Below are positions 33,442-45,974 of a DNA stretch of 64,000 bases, piece by piece. Under the pieces are notes generated by a model, which was not told where the DNA came from, made no database searches, and worked only from the letters and a program-made list of their open reading frames with translations. This stretch comes from Escallonia rubra (Eukaryota; Streptophyta; Magnoliopsida; Escalloniales; Escalloniaceae). The first letter of the stretch is position 1; each line of letters opens with the position of its first letter. A program made the position numbers and the translations under genes. Location of the stretch: positions 1 through 64,000 of the forward strand of contig JAVXUO010003024.1 in NCBI GenBank assembly GCA_033065855.1, written 5' to 3'.

Positions 33442-34322
33442 CCTAGGATGAACGGACTCAGGTTCGGGCGCCGATACAACACTGGTGCGGATATGCGAAT
33501 ACGTCATTTTAAAAAATTAAGAGATACGGGTGCGGCGGCAATATGACAGAATATTATAATATATAGTTAATATTTCCAACCAAATTAGTAAGAGTTTGTT
33601 AAGTTTGATGGGTTGTTTCATAGATATTGAATTTGTATAGCTGAATAGAATTAAGTTTGTGTGGTATTATTGTTATTACTCTGAAGTAGTGGGGCTAGTA
33701 AAGTTAATAAGTGGGTACTTAAATAAGATAGCAGATTGGTTGGATAAAGCTGTAAAAGAGTGAACCATTGGACATAACCTAGGAGCACGGACTCCAGCAC
33801 GGTACAGATGCGGAATATAGGTAAAAATATGTCATTTGCATGTGTAACAAAAAAAAAAATCCTAACAAACTTTTTATATTGATTGATAGTGCCGTAATAC
33901 TAGAGGAGGTGTCTGCCATCCTCAAAGATGTATCCGTAACTAATAAAAATCGTCCGTTTTATAACTCCTCCAAACCAATGTAGCGAGGAAGTTTGTTAAA
34001 TCGGTGGGCTGTTTCGGAATTATTCAAAATTCTATAGATGAATATGATAATGCTTGTATGAGTTTAGGCATTACTATTATTATGGTTATAAACAGGGTTA
34101 CTTTATCATAAGTTAATAAATGGGTACCAGAATGAAGGAAAAGAAAGTTGGAAAGTCACGTAGCGATATAAACCCATGGACAACATTGAGAAGAGAGATG
34201 TCTCCTTCTTCCAAGACAAAAGAGGTTGTCTCCTGCTGCTACGGATATGTCCTTCTTTACTTTTCTTCTTCGGAAATCACTCACTGCCGAACGTTCTTGC
34301 TATAGCCAGACAGGCTCGTGCC

Positions 34323-34358
<36 letters not shown>

Positions 34359-34956
34359 CTTTGTCCAGATTGTTAGAAAACCTAGGTCATGGATCATAAT
34401 ATGACCCTGAGGAATTCTTCCCAAATTCGACTTTGAGCCCTCAAGTACCTGGTGCGTGTCACAACCGTGTCGAAGCCGCACCCGAAATTCAACAAGGTAA
34501 TTGAAACAACAACCAACATTGACATGCACCCTATGCGCACCCAGTCGCACCCGGTGTGTCAGCAAAAGCACCACACCTGTGCTTCCTAGGATATTAACCT
34601 TTCTTTATAGATTGAAAATATCAAAAGCCACGTCAATAACATCGATAACAGGTGGTGTCTCCTTCTGTCGAATCACTTGCTGTCGGTGTAACTTTGGTCG
34701 CTACACGATATTTCTCTCTCGTTCTCTCCAGTCTCCTCTCGACCAGAAAACCCTGGTACATGATCTCTTTTTGGTTTGAGAAAATCTTTCAAGATTCGAC
34801 CTTGATTCTGAAGTATTCGATGCGTGTCCCGGCCATGTCGGTGCCGTGTCCCAGCCACACCAAAAATCCACAAAACTAATTATATAAATAAACAATTTTG
34901 AACAAGCACTTGACCAGCACCCAACACACACCAGAATTGGTCCTGCACCCTTGCTT
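33442..34956. mobile_element. Element-like block with duplicated ends
   Basis: Two head copies begin CCTAGGATGAACGGACT (33442) and CCTAGGAGCACGGACT (33778); the DNA after each is similar for about 300 bp (GTTTGTTAA.TTGATGGG..GTTTC, then GTTAATAA.TGGGTAC). Two tail copies, in inverse orientation relative to the heads, end at 34590 (reverse complement CCTAGGAAGCACAGGTG) and about 34956, and are similar over about 200-300 bp (ACACGCACC/ACACGCATC, TCAGAATC/TCAAAGTC, CTAGGTTTTCT/CAGGGTTTTCT). The pattern of inverted ends, each present twice, suggests a TIR DNA transposon with tandem or nested ends. No transposase and no clear target duplication were found. Confidence 0.55.
34325..34356. repeat. 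(CT)n microsatellite
   Basis: About 32 bp of CT inside one of the duplicated tails. Confidence 0.95.
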
Positions 34957-35180
34957 CATAATTTGTGGGGAGGGAACATGAGAAGAAGAAAACTTCTAAC
35001 CGATTAGTATCCTCTATCATATTCCAAAATCTTAAAGTGAGTTGCAGATACCAATTAAAGAGTTAGTAATATCTAGAAAGATCAAGGGAGCTAACTGTAA
35101 TAGACTTGTAACGCCAAATGTTTTAGGGTGCGTCGCGTGTCATCTAACCACGAGATGAGAGACACTTAAGGCAAAGATGG

Positions 35181-36028
35181 AAATGGGAAAGGGAAAGAAG
35201 AGGTTGATGGTGCAGGTTGCACCTTACGAGGGATGAGAGAGCTTCTCTGTTGGTCAAGGTTAGATCACTTTTCAGATAAAGCAGCAATATCTGGGAATAA
35301 AGTAAATGAATAGGCCACATATGTAATACAATCTTTAAAGTATGATAAACATCTAACCAGTATAACCATGGTATCATACACATGTGGCTAACTTGCTAGT
35401 ATGTACCCAAAAATACTATGCTCAATTAATTTGTATAAACTTGCCACATATATGCATGCATATGTATAGGCAAAAGTGGCAGAATATGTATTTCATTGAT
35501 ACATACTTCAATGATAAGTTAGTTTATTGCATAAGGAAGATTTTACTCTTCCATTTCATAATGTACTTTTGACTATGTTAAGACATAGATTGTGATAATT
35601 ACATATATCCGTTGGTCTACAGTTGAACATATACGTGTGCGTGTGTACAGATAAGTGAATGTTTCGGTATGCTTGCATGGATGCATGTTACATACATTTA
35701 TAGTTGTTAAAAAGTGAGTATGAGAAGTTCAATAGAAAGCTACCCAAAGAAGCTATCTAAACTTGCCTACATTTGGAAAGAATTTTTGTGAATCGGCAGA
35801 ATCACCTAAATTAAATGGACCATCTAGTGCAAAAACTCATAATGTGCGCTTCTTAACTGTACACGCATTTCAAATTTTTAACTTAGAAAGAGGTAAAAGC
35901 TCTTCAATTCAGTATTTATCACCTTGAATGTCGTCCATGGGTTCGTGCCAACACACAACGTCGTGACAATTAGCTTTTATGTTTGGTTGTGTAGAAGAGA
36001 GGAGGTTGGGTGGCGTTGTGGGTAGTTC
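35181..36028. other. Non-coding DNA, nothing recognised
   Basis: AT-rich; short frames only. It may lie within a long 5'-UTR intron of the FLX-like gene (see 39134-39330). Confidence 0.45.
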
Positions 36029-36063
36029 TTTTTTTTTTTTTTTTTATTTTGGGGGGGGGGGGG
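36029..36063. repeat. T-run followed by G-run
   Basis: About 17 T, an ATTTT step, then about 13 G, and more G-rich sequence to 36078. The G-run strand could form a quadruplex-like structure. The ORFs across it are artefacts. Confidence 0.9.
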
Positions 36064-36079
36064 TGGAGGTGGGGGGGAT

Positions 36080-39000
36080 GGACTTGCAACCAAGCAGAGA
36101 AAAGAGATGGTAGGGCCTATATGTTGCCTGGAATCTGCTATAACCAAAACTCACCCACACACATAAAAAATCCAGTCTTTTGGATAACACACACAAAAGT
36201 AGTACGAACCACTGCTTTTGGTAATCTCTCGACACACTTATGATCCGTAGATCTATGAATGTTCTAAAGAGGAAGAATACACCTTTATCATAATGTGCAT
36301 ATAATTTGACCTGAACAAGACGGATCAACCATCAACCACCTTTTCCAACATCCTGATTACAATTATTCAACACCTCAACCATCAACCATGGCTACACCTC
36401 AAAAACAAGATAGCGATTGACCCCCAAGCCAGAGCAATTTGTGACATGAAACTTCTGCTCAAACAAGTCTTTATCGATTACCCTCTTTTAGAAGGTGAAA
36501 CTGAGTAACCCATGATATGAAAGTGATTAGCAGTTTAAGAAAGATAAGTTGGTGAAGGAACTATCATTATGATGGCTATAGTGTCATTCCTAATTACTGC
36601 ATTTCCAAGAAAGTGAATGTCCTTTTGGTTTGTAGAATTACAAAAGGCAAAAGAATATATTTCTGCTTTCATTTCAATAACGATAAAAATGGAAGCTGAA
36701 CACCTCAATCTCTCAGATTTAGTTCAGGACTTTTAGTTATACGCGCAAAGGGAAATAACGCTTTTATTGCCATTTTTAGAAATTTCCATAAAACGAGTGA
36801 GTGCTTTTCAAACCCAACCATGCACCAAAAAGAGAAATTTCGACTGCTAAGTCGCAAAGAAAATGCCATATCAAGTCCATTAACAGGTGCCCTAGAAGTA
36901 ATTTATAGAGACTCACAGAACATGATTACATTTGTATAGTGTCTAAAATGTTGGTCAACTTTCTGTCTGACTTACATTTTTATTGTTTAAAAACTAAATT
37001 ACTACCAGTTGATGGGCTCCACATCAGATTTCTAGGCCCTATAATTAGAGCATTCCACTGCCATATAACTGGCACATGCCAGAGTCACTAAAACAATCAG
37101 CAGAGAACCTATCGAGGAAAAGGAAATGAATGCCTGCCATCTTTTTTTCTCTCAAGTCGAAGAAGAAAAGAAGAAATTAAAGGGAAATTTTTAAACAATA
37201 AACAAGATATAGAGATACGAGAACAAGAGATAAACATACGAGAACAAACAACATCAACAAAAACTTGATATCTAAGAAATCAAGAAACCAGACCTGGTGA
37301 CAGAAGCAGGATATCCAGCTACAAGAAAGAATCATCATGAGAAATATTTGATAGCTACGAACTATACTGATTAAAGGGACGAATAGGCAGCCTGAGTTAG
37401 GCTTACCCGCCAAGTTGACGGATATGGAAGTGCATTAGCATATCTTAAAAGTATTTATTCCTTTTATATTAGCACAAATGTTTACCGCAATTGTACTGAT
37501 AATTGGAGGTTTAGGGTACTTTATGCATTTGAGTCATGGTATTAGGTTCCTTTGGTATTTTAGCAGATTAAGTTAACTGTTCCGGTAATGAAGATGTTAA
37601 TCTCTGTTATTTGTCAGTTAATGATTTATTTCAAATAATAAGTTATTGGAAGAAACGTTCGTCCTTTAGGCTTGCCAGCATATATGTCTATCCCTTGCTC
37701 GAAAGAAGCAAACAGCCTGCCGGTCACTGGATGCAAGGGTCAAAGGCCTAAGGACGGATTCCCTACGCAAAGGTGATGCAAAACCTGTACTGTTGCTTTT
37801 CCATTTTCTGTGGCCCCTGCAAATTCATGTGTGACTTTTGCGCCTAGAGCTGACACACCACTGGCAGCCGTAATTTAACATGTGCAGTGATATTAACTCA
37901 AGTTCTTTTAATAATTTATGTAGTCTTTTCCTCTCAAGAGACTTTTGCTACGCAGTCTTAAAATCACATTATAGATGGAGTGGAGGAAGACTTTGAAAAC
38001 CATAAAAAGGCTCTGCTCCAAGCCTCTAATTAAGAGGACTATTTTGCTTTCATGGCTATCATTATTTAGGACTGACAAAGATGCTGGTCATTTACTGTGA
38101 AACATCGGATATTCAAGTTAACTCTAGCAGTTGACAAAATCATTTCACTTCCGGAAATGAATATTTGTCTTGGTCGAAAATCAAACTAAAAAAAAAGCTG
38201 CAACGAACAAAAATGTCTCAAATAAACACAAAATGAAACCGGAAAAACAAACAACGATGACTAAACACTCAAAGAACCTGATGACATAAGGTAGTTGAGT
38301 GCATACTCACAGCTTAGTGACATAAGTACCACAAGAAAATACTTGCAGAACTTGTCCCCCACATCCCACCCCACATGCACATGCACAACACAAAATACAT
38401 AGAAGGCGAAGATAAGAATGTAAAACAAAACATTAGAAGTTTTCAACCAAACACATATTGTCTTTGCAGCCAATGGTATCCGATCGGCGCTTTACTACCG
38501 GCAGAACAGGTCTAGAATTGATCGCCGTAATTCACGGCAAATCTAGACTTGATCGAATGAACATTGAAGAACCATGCTCTTTCCAAATAAGGAAGCCCTA
38601 ACCCCAAGCACGTCACACAGCCTATCGGGAAGTTGGCTTTATGTTAAATCAAAAGGTATTATCTCCAAATGTGGACTACACCAAACCCAGATACCACGAG
38701 CAAAGTAGCATGCAAGGCATGAATCGTGTATAGTGACTATTTTCTTTCAATGGTCATTTATAGCAATATCCTATGACCTTCAAAAGGTAAGTACGATCAT
38801 CAGTCATACAAAAATATAAACAATTTCGTACGGATTGTTTCGAATAAACGACTCTTTGTTAATACACCAACTAAAACCATCACTATTTTCCAAACGTGAC
38901 TAAACAAGGTAAGAAGTCAAATTCAGCAAAAGTCACACGCACGAGCAGCGTTAATTTTACCTCGTGAAGCTTGAAAATCAAAATTCAGCACATTTTTAGT

Positions 39001-39130
39001 AAAAAGAAATTATATCTCTCACTATAAAAACATGCAACCACGAGATGCAATTGGTTAAAAAATTTCTTCTGCCCTAGAGATTCACCATATTCTTATCATA
39101 ATCAGAGAATAATCGAATAGAAAGCGGAAT
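36080..39130. other. Long non-coding stretch, nothing recognised
   Basis: No ORF with a family motif, no LTR, TIR or poly(A) insertion found. Consistent with intergenic DNA or a long 5'-UTR intron of the FLX-like gene. Confidence 0.4.
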
Positions 39131-39133
39131 TAC

Positions 39134-39330
39134 CTTGGTGGTTTGAACTGGGGTTGCTTCGACGCTTCTAGAGGGTGGAAGGTCGAGTGACGCGGCGTCG
39201 TGGCGGCGATGGGTGGCGATTGCGGTTGGGATTTAGTAGAGTGGATGGGTGATGTGGTGGGTGGTGATAACACGAAAATATAGGGCTCCCTAGAGTGACA
39301 GAAAATGGTGGAGTCAATGGTTTTTCCTTT
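39134..39330 (-). promoter_or_regulatory. Possible 5'-UTR exon and promoter of the FLX-like gene
   Basis: A GC-rich island in AT-rich DNA. On the minus strand it reads C-rich leader-like sequence (CACCACCCACCACATCACCC, CGCCGCCACGACGCCGCG) ending AAACCACCAAG|GTAATTCCG, a good 5' splice site. It could pair with an acceptor just before the ATG at 31690, implying an intron of about 7.4 kb. No coding potential is needed or seen. This is an inference from composition and one splice site. Confidence 0.3.
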
Positions 39331-39442
39331 TCTTATGTTTCTTCCGTTCTGTTTTCCGCTTCCTTTTTCTTTTTTTCCCCCAATCTTTTCCTTTTGTGGT
39401 AAAACTTATAATTTATTTGAAATAGAGAGTTTTCTATTAATA

Positions 39443-41800
39443 TTTTTTTTTTTAGTCTAAATATAAATATATACCATGAGGCAAAGTATCCATAAGACGA
39501 TACACACTCAAAGTAACATGGATGACAAGCCCATCCCACAAACTATAAAAGTATACAGGATGACAAGCTCATCCAGTAGGTGACAGAGTCATTAAAAAGG
39601 ACAACAAGGCTAGAGACAAAAGCCACCGAAGAATCCACAAAATGCAGTACATCTTAGTCGTGGGAAACAACATTCTATACAAGATTAAACTACTCCCGCT
39701 AAAAATCCCTACTTGACAAGGAGGACAGGATTCTGTACAAGATCAAACCACTCTGCTATAAATCCCTTCCTGACAGGGAGGCAAAACAAGTAGCGCAGAT
39801 GGTAGAGCCATAATTCCCTCCTTTCCTCGAACAATATGAATAGAATGAAATATTTTACAATTATAATGCAAATTAGACAGACTCCTGGAACTATGAGCAG
39901 CATGCACGTTTGGATGGACAATCTGTCTCAGGTGATCATTGTGAGGCCACAAATATATAACATGTAAGTAAGAAAGTGAATATGTCTAACGAAGAGCTAA
40001 ATGCAAAGCAGTTTCCGTTGCACTGAAGACATCATCCCAAACAATCCATCTATGCAAGCAGCAAAAGATATCCAGTTTGATTTGAAAGGGCCAAACATAT
40101 TCCAAATCAAGAGTCTACTCCCGATGCATAAACCGCCAAAGTACAAAAGATAGGTTGTGAAACTTATGCACATGTGCATATGCCGGGGAAATGAAAAAAA
40201 ATATATAGCGGCCGAAACTGCATGAATCGCACAGTCATCCAGATGATCATAAGCCAAGACTTTGGCCACCGGTTGTTTAACTGTTTCGTGGCTCATACTT
40301 GATCAAAGATAGTACGTACTCGTACTCGAACCCGAGGCAAAGAAAATGGCAGATTCTTGAAGACAGAGTTATTTCTAGCTTCCCAAATGATCCATAGGAC
40401 TATCACTATCAAGACAATAAAAATAAGTCTTCCACATGAGAATGAAGAGGTAAAGTTAAACAGTGTCCAATCCACTGCTAAAGCGAAAAACTATGATTTG
40501 TAGCTGGCTTTTTGTGGCAAAACATATATTCCACAAGTCCTTAATACAAAGGCAATCCAAGAAGAAATGAAGATGAATTTTAGATTTAGCATAACGTAAA
40601 GGGTAGATATCCGAAATTGGGCAGTTTCTTTTAGCTAGTTCACAACGCAGAAGTAATCGTTGGTGCACTAAGTGCCAAACAAAAACTTTAATTTCTCAGG
40701 AATTGGTAATGACCACATCTTTCTCCCAAGGCAAGGAAGTATAAGAAGTGATGAACTGCTCAAGGTAGTGGACTTGGCAAGAATGAATTTCGAAGCATTA
40801 TTCGCCAAGAATTGCTCATCCTTAACAAATGACCAATGAATTGCATCAGCTAAACCAAACGGGAGTAAGCTAAGTTGAAAAGCTTGGGTAGCAATATCCA
40901 AAAGGAATAAACGCAACTCTGAAAAAGATCACAAACCTTCCGGTGTGCATTAGCACTAGTACGGTAATTCAATAACATGTAATGTGGAACATTTGCTAAT
41001 CACAATCCATCCAAATGGAGATTGATCGCCAATCGTCAAAACTCTATAACCGACCAATATGCTACGCTAGACCCAAGAACTAGCTTTGGGACGCCCTAGT
41101 TAGATAAAATTACGTTTTCAATAATATGTACCTTAAAGGACTTGCGAATTAAGCTATTAGGCATGGCCCACATTTTTTAAGCCTATTTAGCTAATATTGC
41201 TTCGCTAAAGGTACAAAAACTGCGGAAACCCAATCCACCCAAACATTAGCTGACATAAATTTAGCCAAGCTATTCAATGGATGGATTTATGGCAGGCTCC
41301 ACAAGACCACCAAAAATGTGCAAGGATTTGATCTAACTGATGGCAAACCCAAATAGGAAGTTTATACACAAACATATGATGAGTAAGAAATGAAGAAAGT
41401 ACATAGTGAACGAGGGTGGCTCGACCAGCTTTGTTTAAAAGTAAACATATCCAGTGAGCACATGTATCTTGAACTCAGTGTATGAAACCAGTAAAATTAA
41501 CTTCCAATTAGCAACAACATCAAGTTGTATTCCCAGATATTTTCCAAAACCCGTTTGAACCTGAAAATCAAGATCAAGCTCAATTTGATTTTGTTACTCG
41601 GGAGAGGCATTAGAACTGACCGGGAGATTGGATTTTGACCAATTAATGCATTGGCCTGAGACACTATAATAGAAGTTTAAAATCTGATGCAGCTCTTTAA
41701 CATCATTACCAAGTTTCTTCTTTAGACTGAGGAACAAATAAATGTCATCAGCATAAATCAAGTGTGAGATAGAGGGTGAGGTTACTCCAACCTTAATTTC
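39443..41800 (-). mobile_element. L1-type LINE, 5'-truncated in the RT domain
   Basis: The T run 39443-39453 is a poly(A) tail. On the minus strand the RT catalytic box IYADDIYLF lies at about 41760-41734, GGLGFRSFCTFSEAILAK near 41240-41185, the zf-RVT region near 40920-40456 (including DIYPLRYAKSKIHLHFFLDC), and an IIWEARNNSVF motif near 40390. The endonuclease and the first half of RT are missing, so the copy is 5'-truncated just before YADD. It has several frame breaks, one of them near 40460. It is a different lineage from the 21145-25560 LINE, judging by YADD versus FADD and the poor resemblance elsewhere. Confidence 0.82.
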
Positions 41801-41931
41801 TGAAATTCGTCGATAGGTTTTGACATGGACTGTTTAGGTTGCCTTGAAGGTGTTCTCAGGGTATTTTCCCATCGCCATAATTTCATGGACGAACCTTTAG
41901 TAGGTTGTCACCTTCCTTTGTTAAGATGTAA

Positions 41932-42456
41932 TGTAATATCCCTATTGTTGTTTAAAAAGAATAAAAAAAAAACTTGGTCTAATTTCGTGGCTGCCAAAGG
42001 CAGCCACAAACAAGAGGGAATGACACCTCATTTTCTCCACGAGGTGGAGTATGTGCATGTGGACTAAAGTGGAGGATGAGGGTGACATGAGAAAACTTAC
42101 CAAGTACAGTTGTTTGAGGGAGAATTACGGAAAATACAGAGGGAATCTCGGGGTACTTTAAACTGAGAAGTTGTAGAGGAAAGGAAGAGGAAGAGGAAGA
42201 AAACACAAGAAACAGAGTTTGATTTGGTGAAGAATTGAAGGAGTTATTGATCACCAAGCTCAGGCAAAAATCAGCATACATTATGCAGAGCAACTGATTG
42301 AGGGGGAAATTGAGGAAAATCCAGGAAGAATTTCATGAAAGGCTGAACAGAGAAGTTATGGAAGGGAAAGAAAGGAAGATTTTGCACAAAATATAAGGCA
42401 TTTTTGTGGAGAATCGAAGAAGTTATGGGTCTTCAAAGTGAGGTAAAACCCAGCTT

Positions 42457-42510
<54 letters not shown>

Positions 42511-44531
42511 CTTAGTGTTTTGATATGTGTTCGTGATAGAAATTAGGGCTGAAATGATTATGTTGTGATATGGTTCCATGTTAAATGAAGTTATGGAGTT
42601 AGATTGGTGGAAACATAGTGAAATAAAAGTGGTTTAAGGGGGACTTGAAGTGGAATTAAATAGCTAATGATATATGTTAGCATAATATACATGTGTGAGT
42701 GAAAACCTTAAGAACGCAGCTGTGAGTGTAGGAAGTAATGAAAATATGTAAATTTGATCCAAAAGTGGTGAATAGTGACTGTAATTGTCGCTAAAGTCTT
42801 ATTCCCTAACTATATTCAAACTTTATTTTTGAAACATGGTAATAAGCCAAATTTTGGTCAAACCCAAAAGAAAAACTCCTATTCTTTTTGGAAGATCTAT
42901 TCGCTGTAATGTTTTAAGATTTTTCTGAGTTTTCTAAGGATATTAAATATATTTATCCTTAAAATAAGGTTTCAAAATTTAAAAATACCAAATCAATGTA
43001 TTGCAATCTGAAAATTTTATGGGGACTTTATGCAGCTGATACACTTTGGTGTCAAAAATTTCATAACATCTTGATGCCAATTGTTATTTTTAACAAAATT
43101 GGTTTCCTAGCACTCGGTTTGGCTATTCGGATGAGATTTCTGAGCAAAAATTTGATCGAATGACTTTTCCAGACCCTATGATGAATTTTGTGAAAACTCT
43201 TAGTTAGGCAGCAAGAAGTGTAAAAAATGATGAATTTGAACTTAAATAGGTACAAGAATGATGGTAGTACGGTTGATGCACTTTATGGGCTAGGGTGAAT
43301 CCGGTTAACAGATTAGCCGTGATAAGTTGGGAACAAATAAGCGAAAAGGGGAGGGTAAGGTTGTGTGTTTTGTATTTTTAGAGCTGTCTAACAAGAAGGA
43401 TTTTGTTTGATAGGTGATCCCGTTGTTGAAAATAAAATCCGAAAGCAAGGAGTTTATCAGCTATAAAGCTAAACAAGTAAGGATAATGCGGTTCTGGTAT
43501 GCTATTAATTGTTTTGTTTAGCATACCATGTTGATGATGTTTATGTTGAACTCTTATATTTATGCTTGAACACCGGTTGATCTTATGTCCTGATATTCCT
43601 CGTTGACTTGTGCTGTTGAGGACTTAAGCTAGATTAAATTTCCTTAGTCCACCTGATGATGAGCCTGAAATGTTGTTGATGACTTATGATCGAAAACACT
43701 CTTTAAGTCTGCTCCTTTGTTGAAAACCGTCTCTTTAATCTAGGCAAGATTGAGATGAACACCCCATATGAAAGGGAATCAATTAGTGGAGGGCCAGTGA
43801 AGTGAAGTAACTGGTGGTCCGTGAAAAAAAAAGTAAGTAACAAAAAGGATGAAGTGCACTAGAGTCTATCATGTTGTGTTGAGCCAAGCATGCATTGCAA
43901 TTTATTTTATTTGATGTTGATGACTTTATTGTCTTGTTATTCTCATGATGGTTATTTTCTTTAGTGTTTTCTTTTGCATTGCACTTGCATAGTCCATGAA
44001 TCTGTCCCAGTGGAAATGATGATATTCTCTTGGGCTTGAGCTGCTCAGTTTGAACAAAGATGATGTACCAAGGTGATTGCAAATGTTTGTTCTTGGCATC
44101 CTTAAATCCATTGCCTTCATTGAGAATTCATAATCAATTCTCCGATAATCACACAGGTGTTGTACGATGTACTCCTTGTATTATCCTTATTGGGTGACTA
44201 GCGCTCATTCCTTATCTTATGTGTTTTTCAGGTACTAGGTTTGTACGAGGAGAAACCTTGGGCAAAGGTAAAGAGAAATTATGCTGAGGTTCTATGATGA
44301 AATATATCGCCATGACGAAGCAAATTTTGGTGTAAATATTAAGTTGTGTTATATTATACAGTTTCCACTGCGGTACGCTGTGTACTTTCAAGGAAATTTT
44401 TTTTAAAGACATGTTGTGATATTCCTTTATGATCTTAAAGTTATAGTTGCTTTGTGTTGTTTTTAAGGTTGTGACGTTGGCAGGATTGACATCTCAGTTC
44501 TGGTAACGTCACTTGAGTTGGGGGTGTCACA
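41932..44531 (+). mobile_element. Solo gypsy-type LTR with perfect target duplication
   Basis: Fossil LTR, 2.6 kb, starting TGTAATATCCCTATTG and ending GGGGGTGTCACA. The flanks TGTAA (41927-41931) and TGTAA (44532-44536) are identical, and no internal region or second LTR is next to it, so it is a solo LTR left by LTR-LTR recombination. The start resembles the other long gypsy LTRs here. It includes a 51-bp (TG)n tract at 42459-42509. The frames within it are not genes. Confidence 0.8.
42459..42509. repeat. (TG)n microsatellite
   Basis: Uninterrupted TG dinucleotides inside the solo LTR. Confidence 0.97.
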
Positions 44532-44792
44532 TGTAAAGTCATTTTGCACGCTTTGGGGTTTTTACATTGGTGTATCTGCGGACCACTGCATGGTTTTTCA
44601 GTCAATGCTTTGATTTGGTCTGTGACGGGTGGCGAGTTTGCAGATGAACGTGCAACCTCCCTTTGTTCATTCATTTCATTTTAGTATATAATGTGTGGTT
44701 CTTTTCACAGATCTTGACTTTCTTGTTTGTATTTCACTTCCTCTCTTTTTTTACCATTTATATACATTATACCTACATAACGACGTTGTCAC

Positions 44793-45122
44793 TGTTGTGC
44801 ACAAACCATGGGGAGATGGCAACTAGCTCATGAACAAATCACACACCATAAACAAGACAATGATGACTTACCAGATGAGGATCTGACGGGGAATTCATAT
44901 GCCTAAGTCTGTATATGGGAGAGGAGAACTCAAGATATGAGTATTATGGCTTAAACCGTACACTACTCTTATGTATGGCATGCACATTCATAGAGAGAAG
45001 AGGCTATTGTCTACTAATGGAAGATAATCACTTGGTGGTTATTCTAATAGGGGAATTCTGGACCAACTAGGATACTCATCACATTAAGATATCAGACTTG
45101 AACCAAATTAATATCTAATCCA
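44793..45122 (-). repeat. 3' LTR of the Tat element
   Basis: Direct repeat partner of 60535-60867: both start TGTTGTG and end CTAATC(C/T)A on the plus strand. Similarity is moderate by eye. Confidence 0.6.
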
Positions 45123-45474
45123 AATAGAAGTAGTCAGAACCATATTGTGGCCCCTATGCGACAAATGTCATGCAAAAAGTGGCATGTGTTTTTCCCATAC
45201 CATTTGCCACCATTCCATGTTCTTTTAGGAAAAGGATGTAGAAGGTTGCTAATTTTCCTTGGGCACACACTAGGAATTAGTGGCCAACTAGAGCTACAGG
45301 CAGTCTTCCCATTCAATTAAGCATCGAGATTCATGCCCAGAAGAGGAGCTTAGTCCAGGACGGGTTGATTATTTGTTGAGAATAATAATGGTTGACCATT
45401 TGAGGCCAAACACCAATTTGTATTGCATAACATAATCCATCTCCTCAACTAACTGAGCATAAAGGTTTTTTTCC

Positions 45475-45790
45475 CTTAAGAGGAGCTCGACTGGCCGAGT
45501 AGAGAGTTTGGCTCCTTAAGGAAACTCATATGCTCGGCTGGATAAGCATATTTTGACTTCTATGAACAGAAGTGCATATGCTTAGTTAGACGAGCATAGA
45601 TTGGCTTTTCTAAGAAGAAGCGTATGTGTTCGGCTGAACGAGCATGGGTGACTCCTTATGAAAAGGAGTGCATAGCCGAACATAACTTGACTCTTGTGAA
45701 AATAAATGCATATGTTTGTCTTGACGAGTATAATGTTGCTCCTATAAATAGGAGTGCCTATGTTTATGCTAAGCAAGTTTATAATGCTAC
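45475..45790. repeat. Imperfect tandem repeats of about 58 bp
   Basis: About five units built on AAGGAGTGCATATGCTCGGCT and GA(C/A)GAGCATA phrases (45481, 45534, 45573, 45620, 45668, 45735). The last contains CTCCTATAAATAGGAG (45738-45753), a near-palindrome around a TATA-like core. It lies just upstream of the antisense accessory region of the Tat element. Confidence 0.75.
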
Positions 45791-45974
45791 TGAGGCATTC
45801 ATACTATTACATGACGGGCTTTAACCCAAGTGGCATAAAGATGATTTTGCCCTCACTTTGTAAAGTGTGATTATGAGGATATGCAAGATGGCTTTACGTG
45901 GTATCCATCCAATAAGGAATACACGAACACTTAATTGTGACTGTTGAACGAAATGTTGGATGAACTGAACCATA

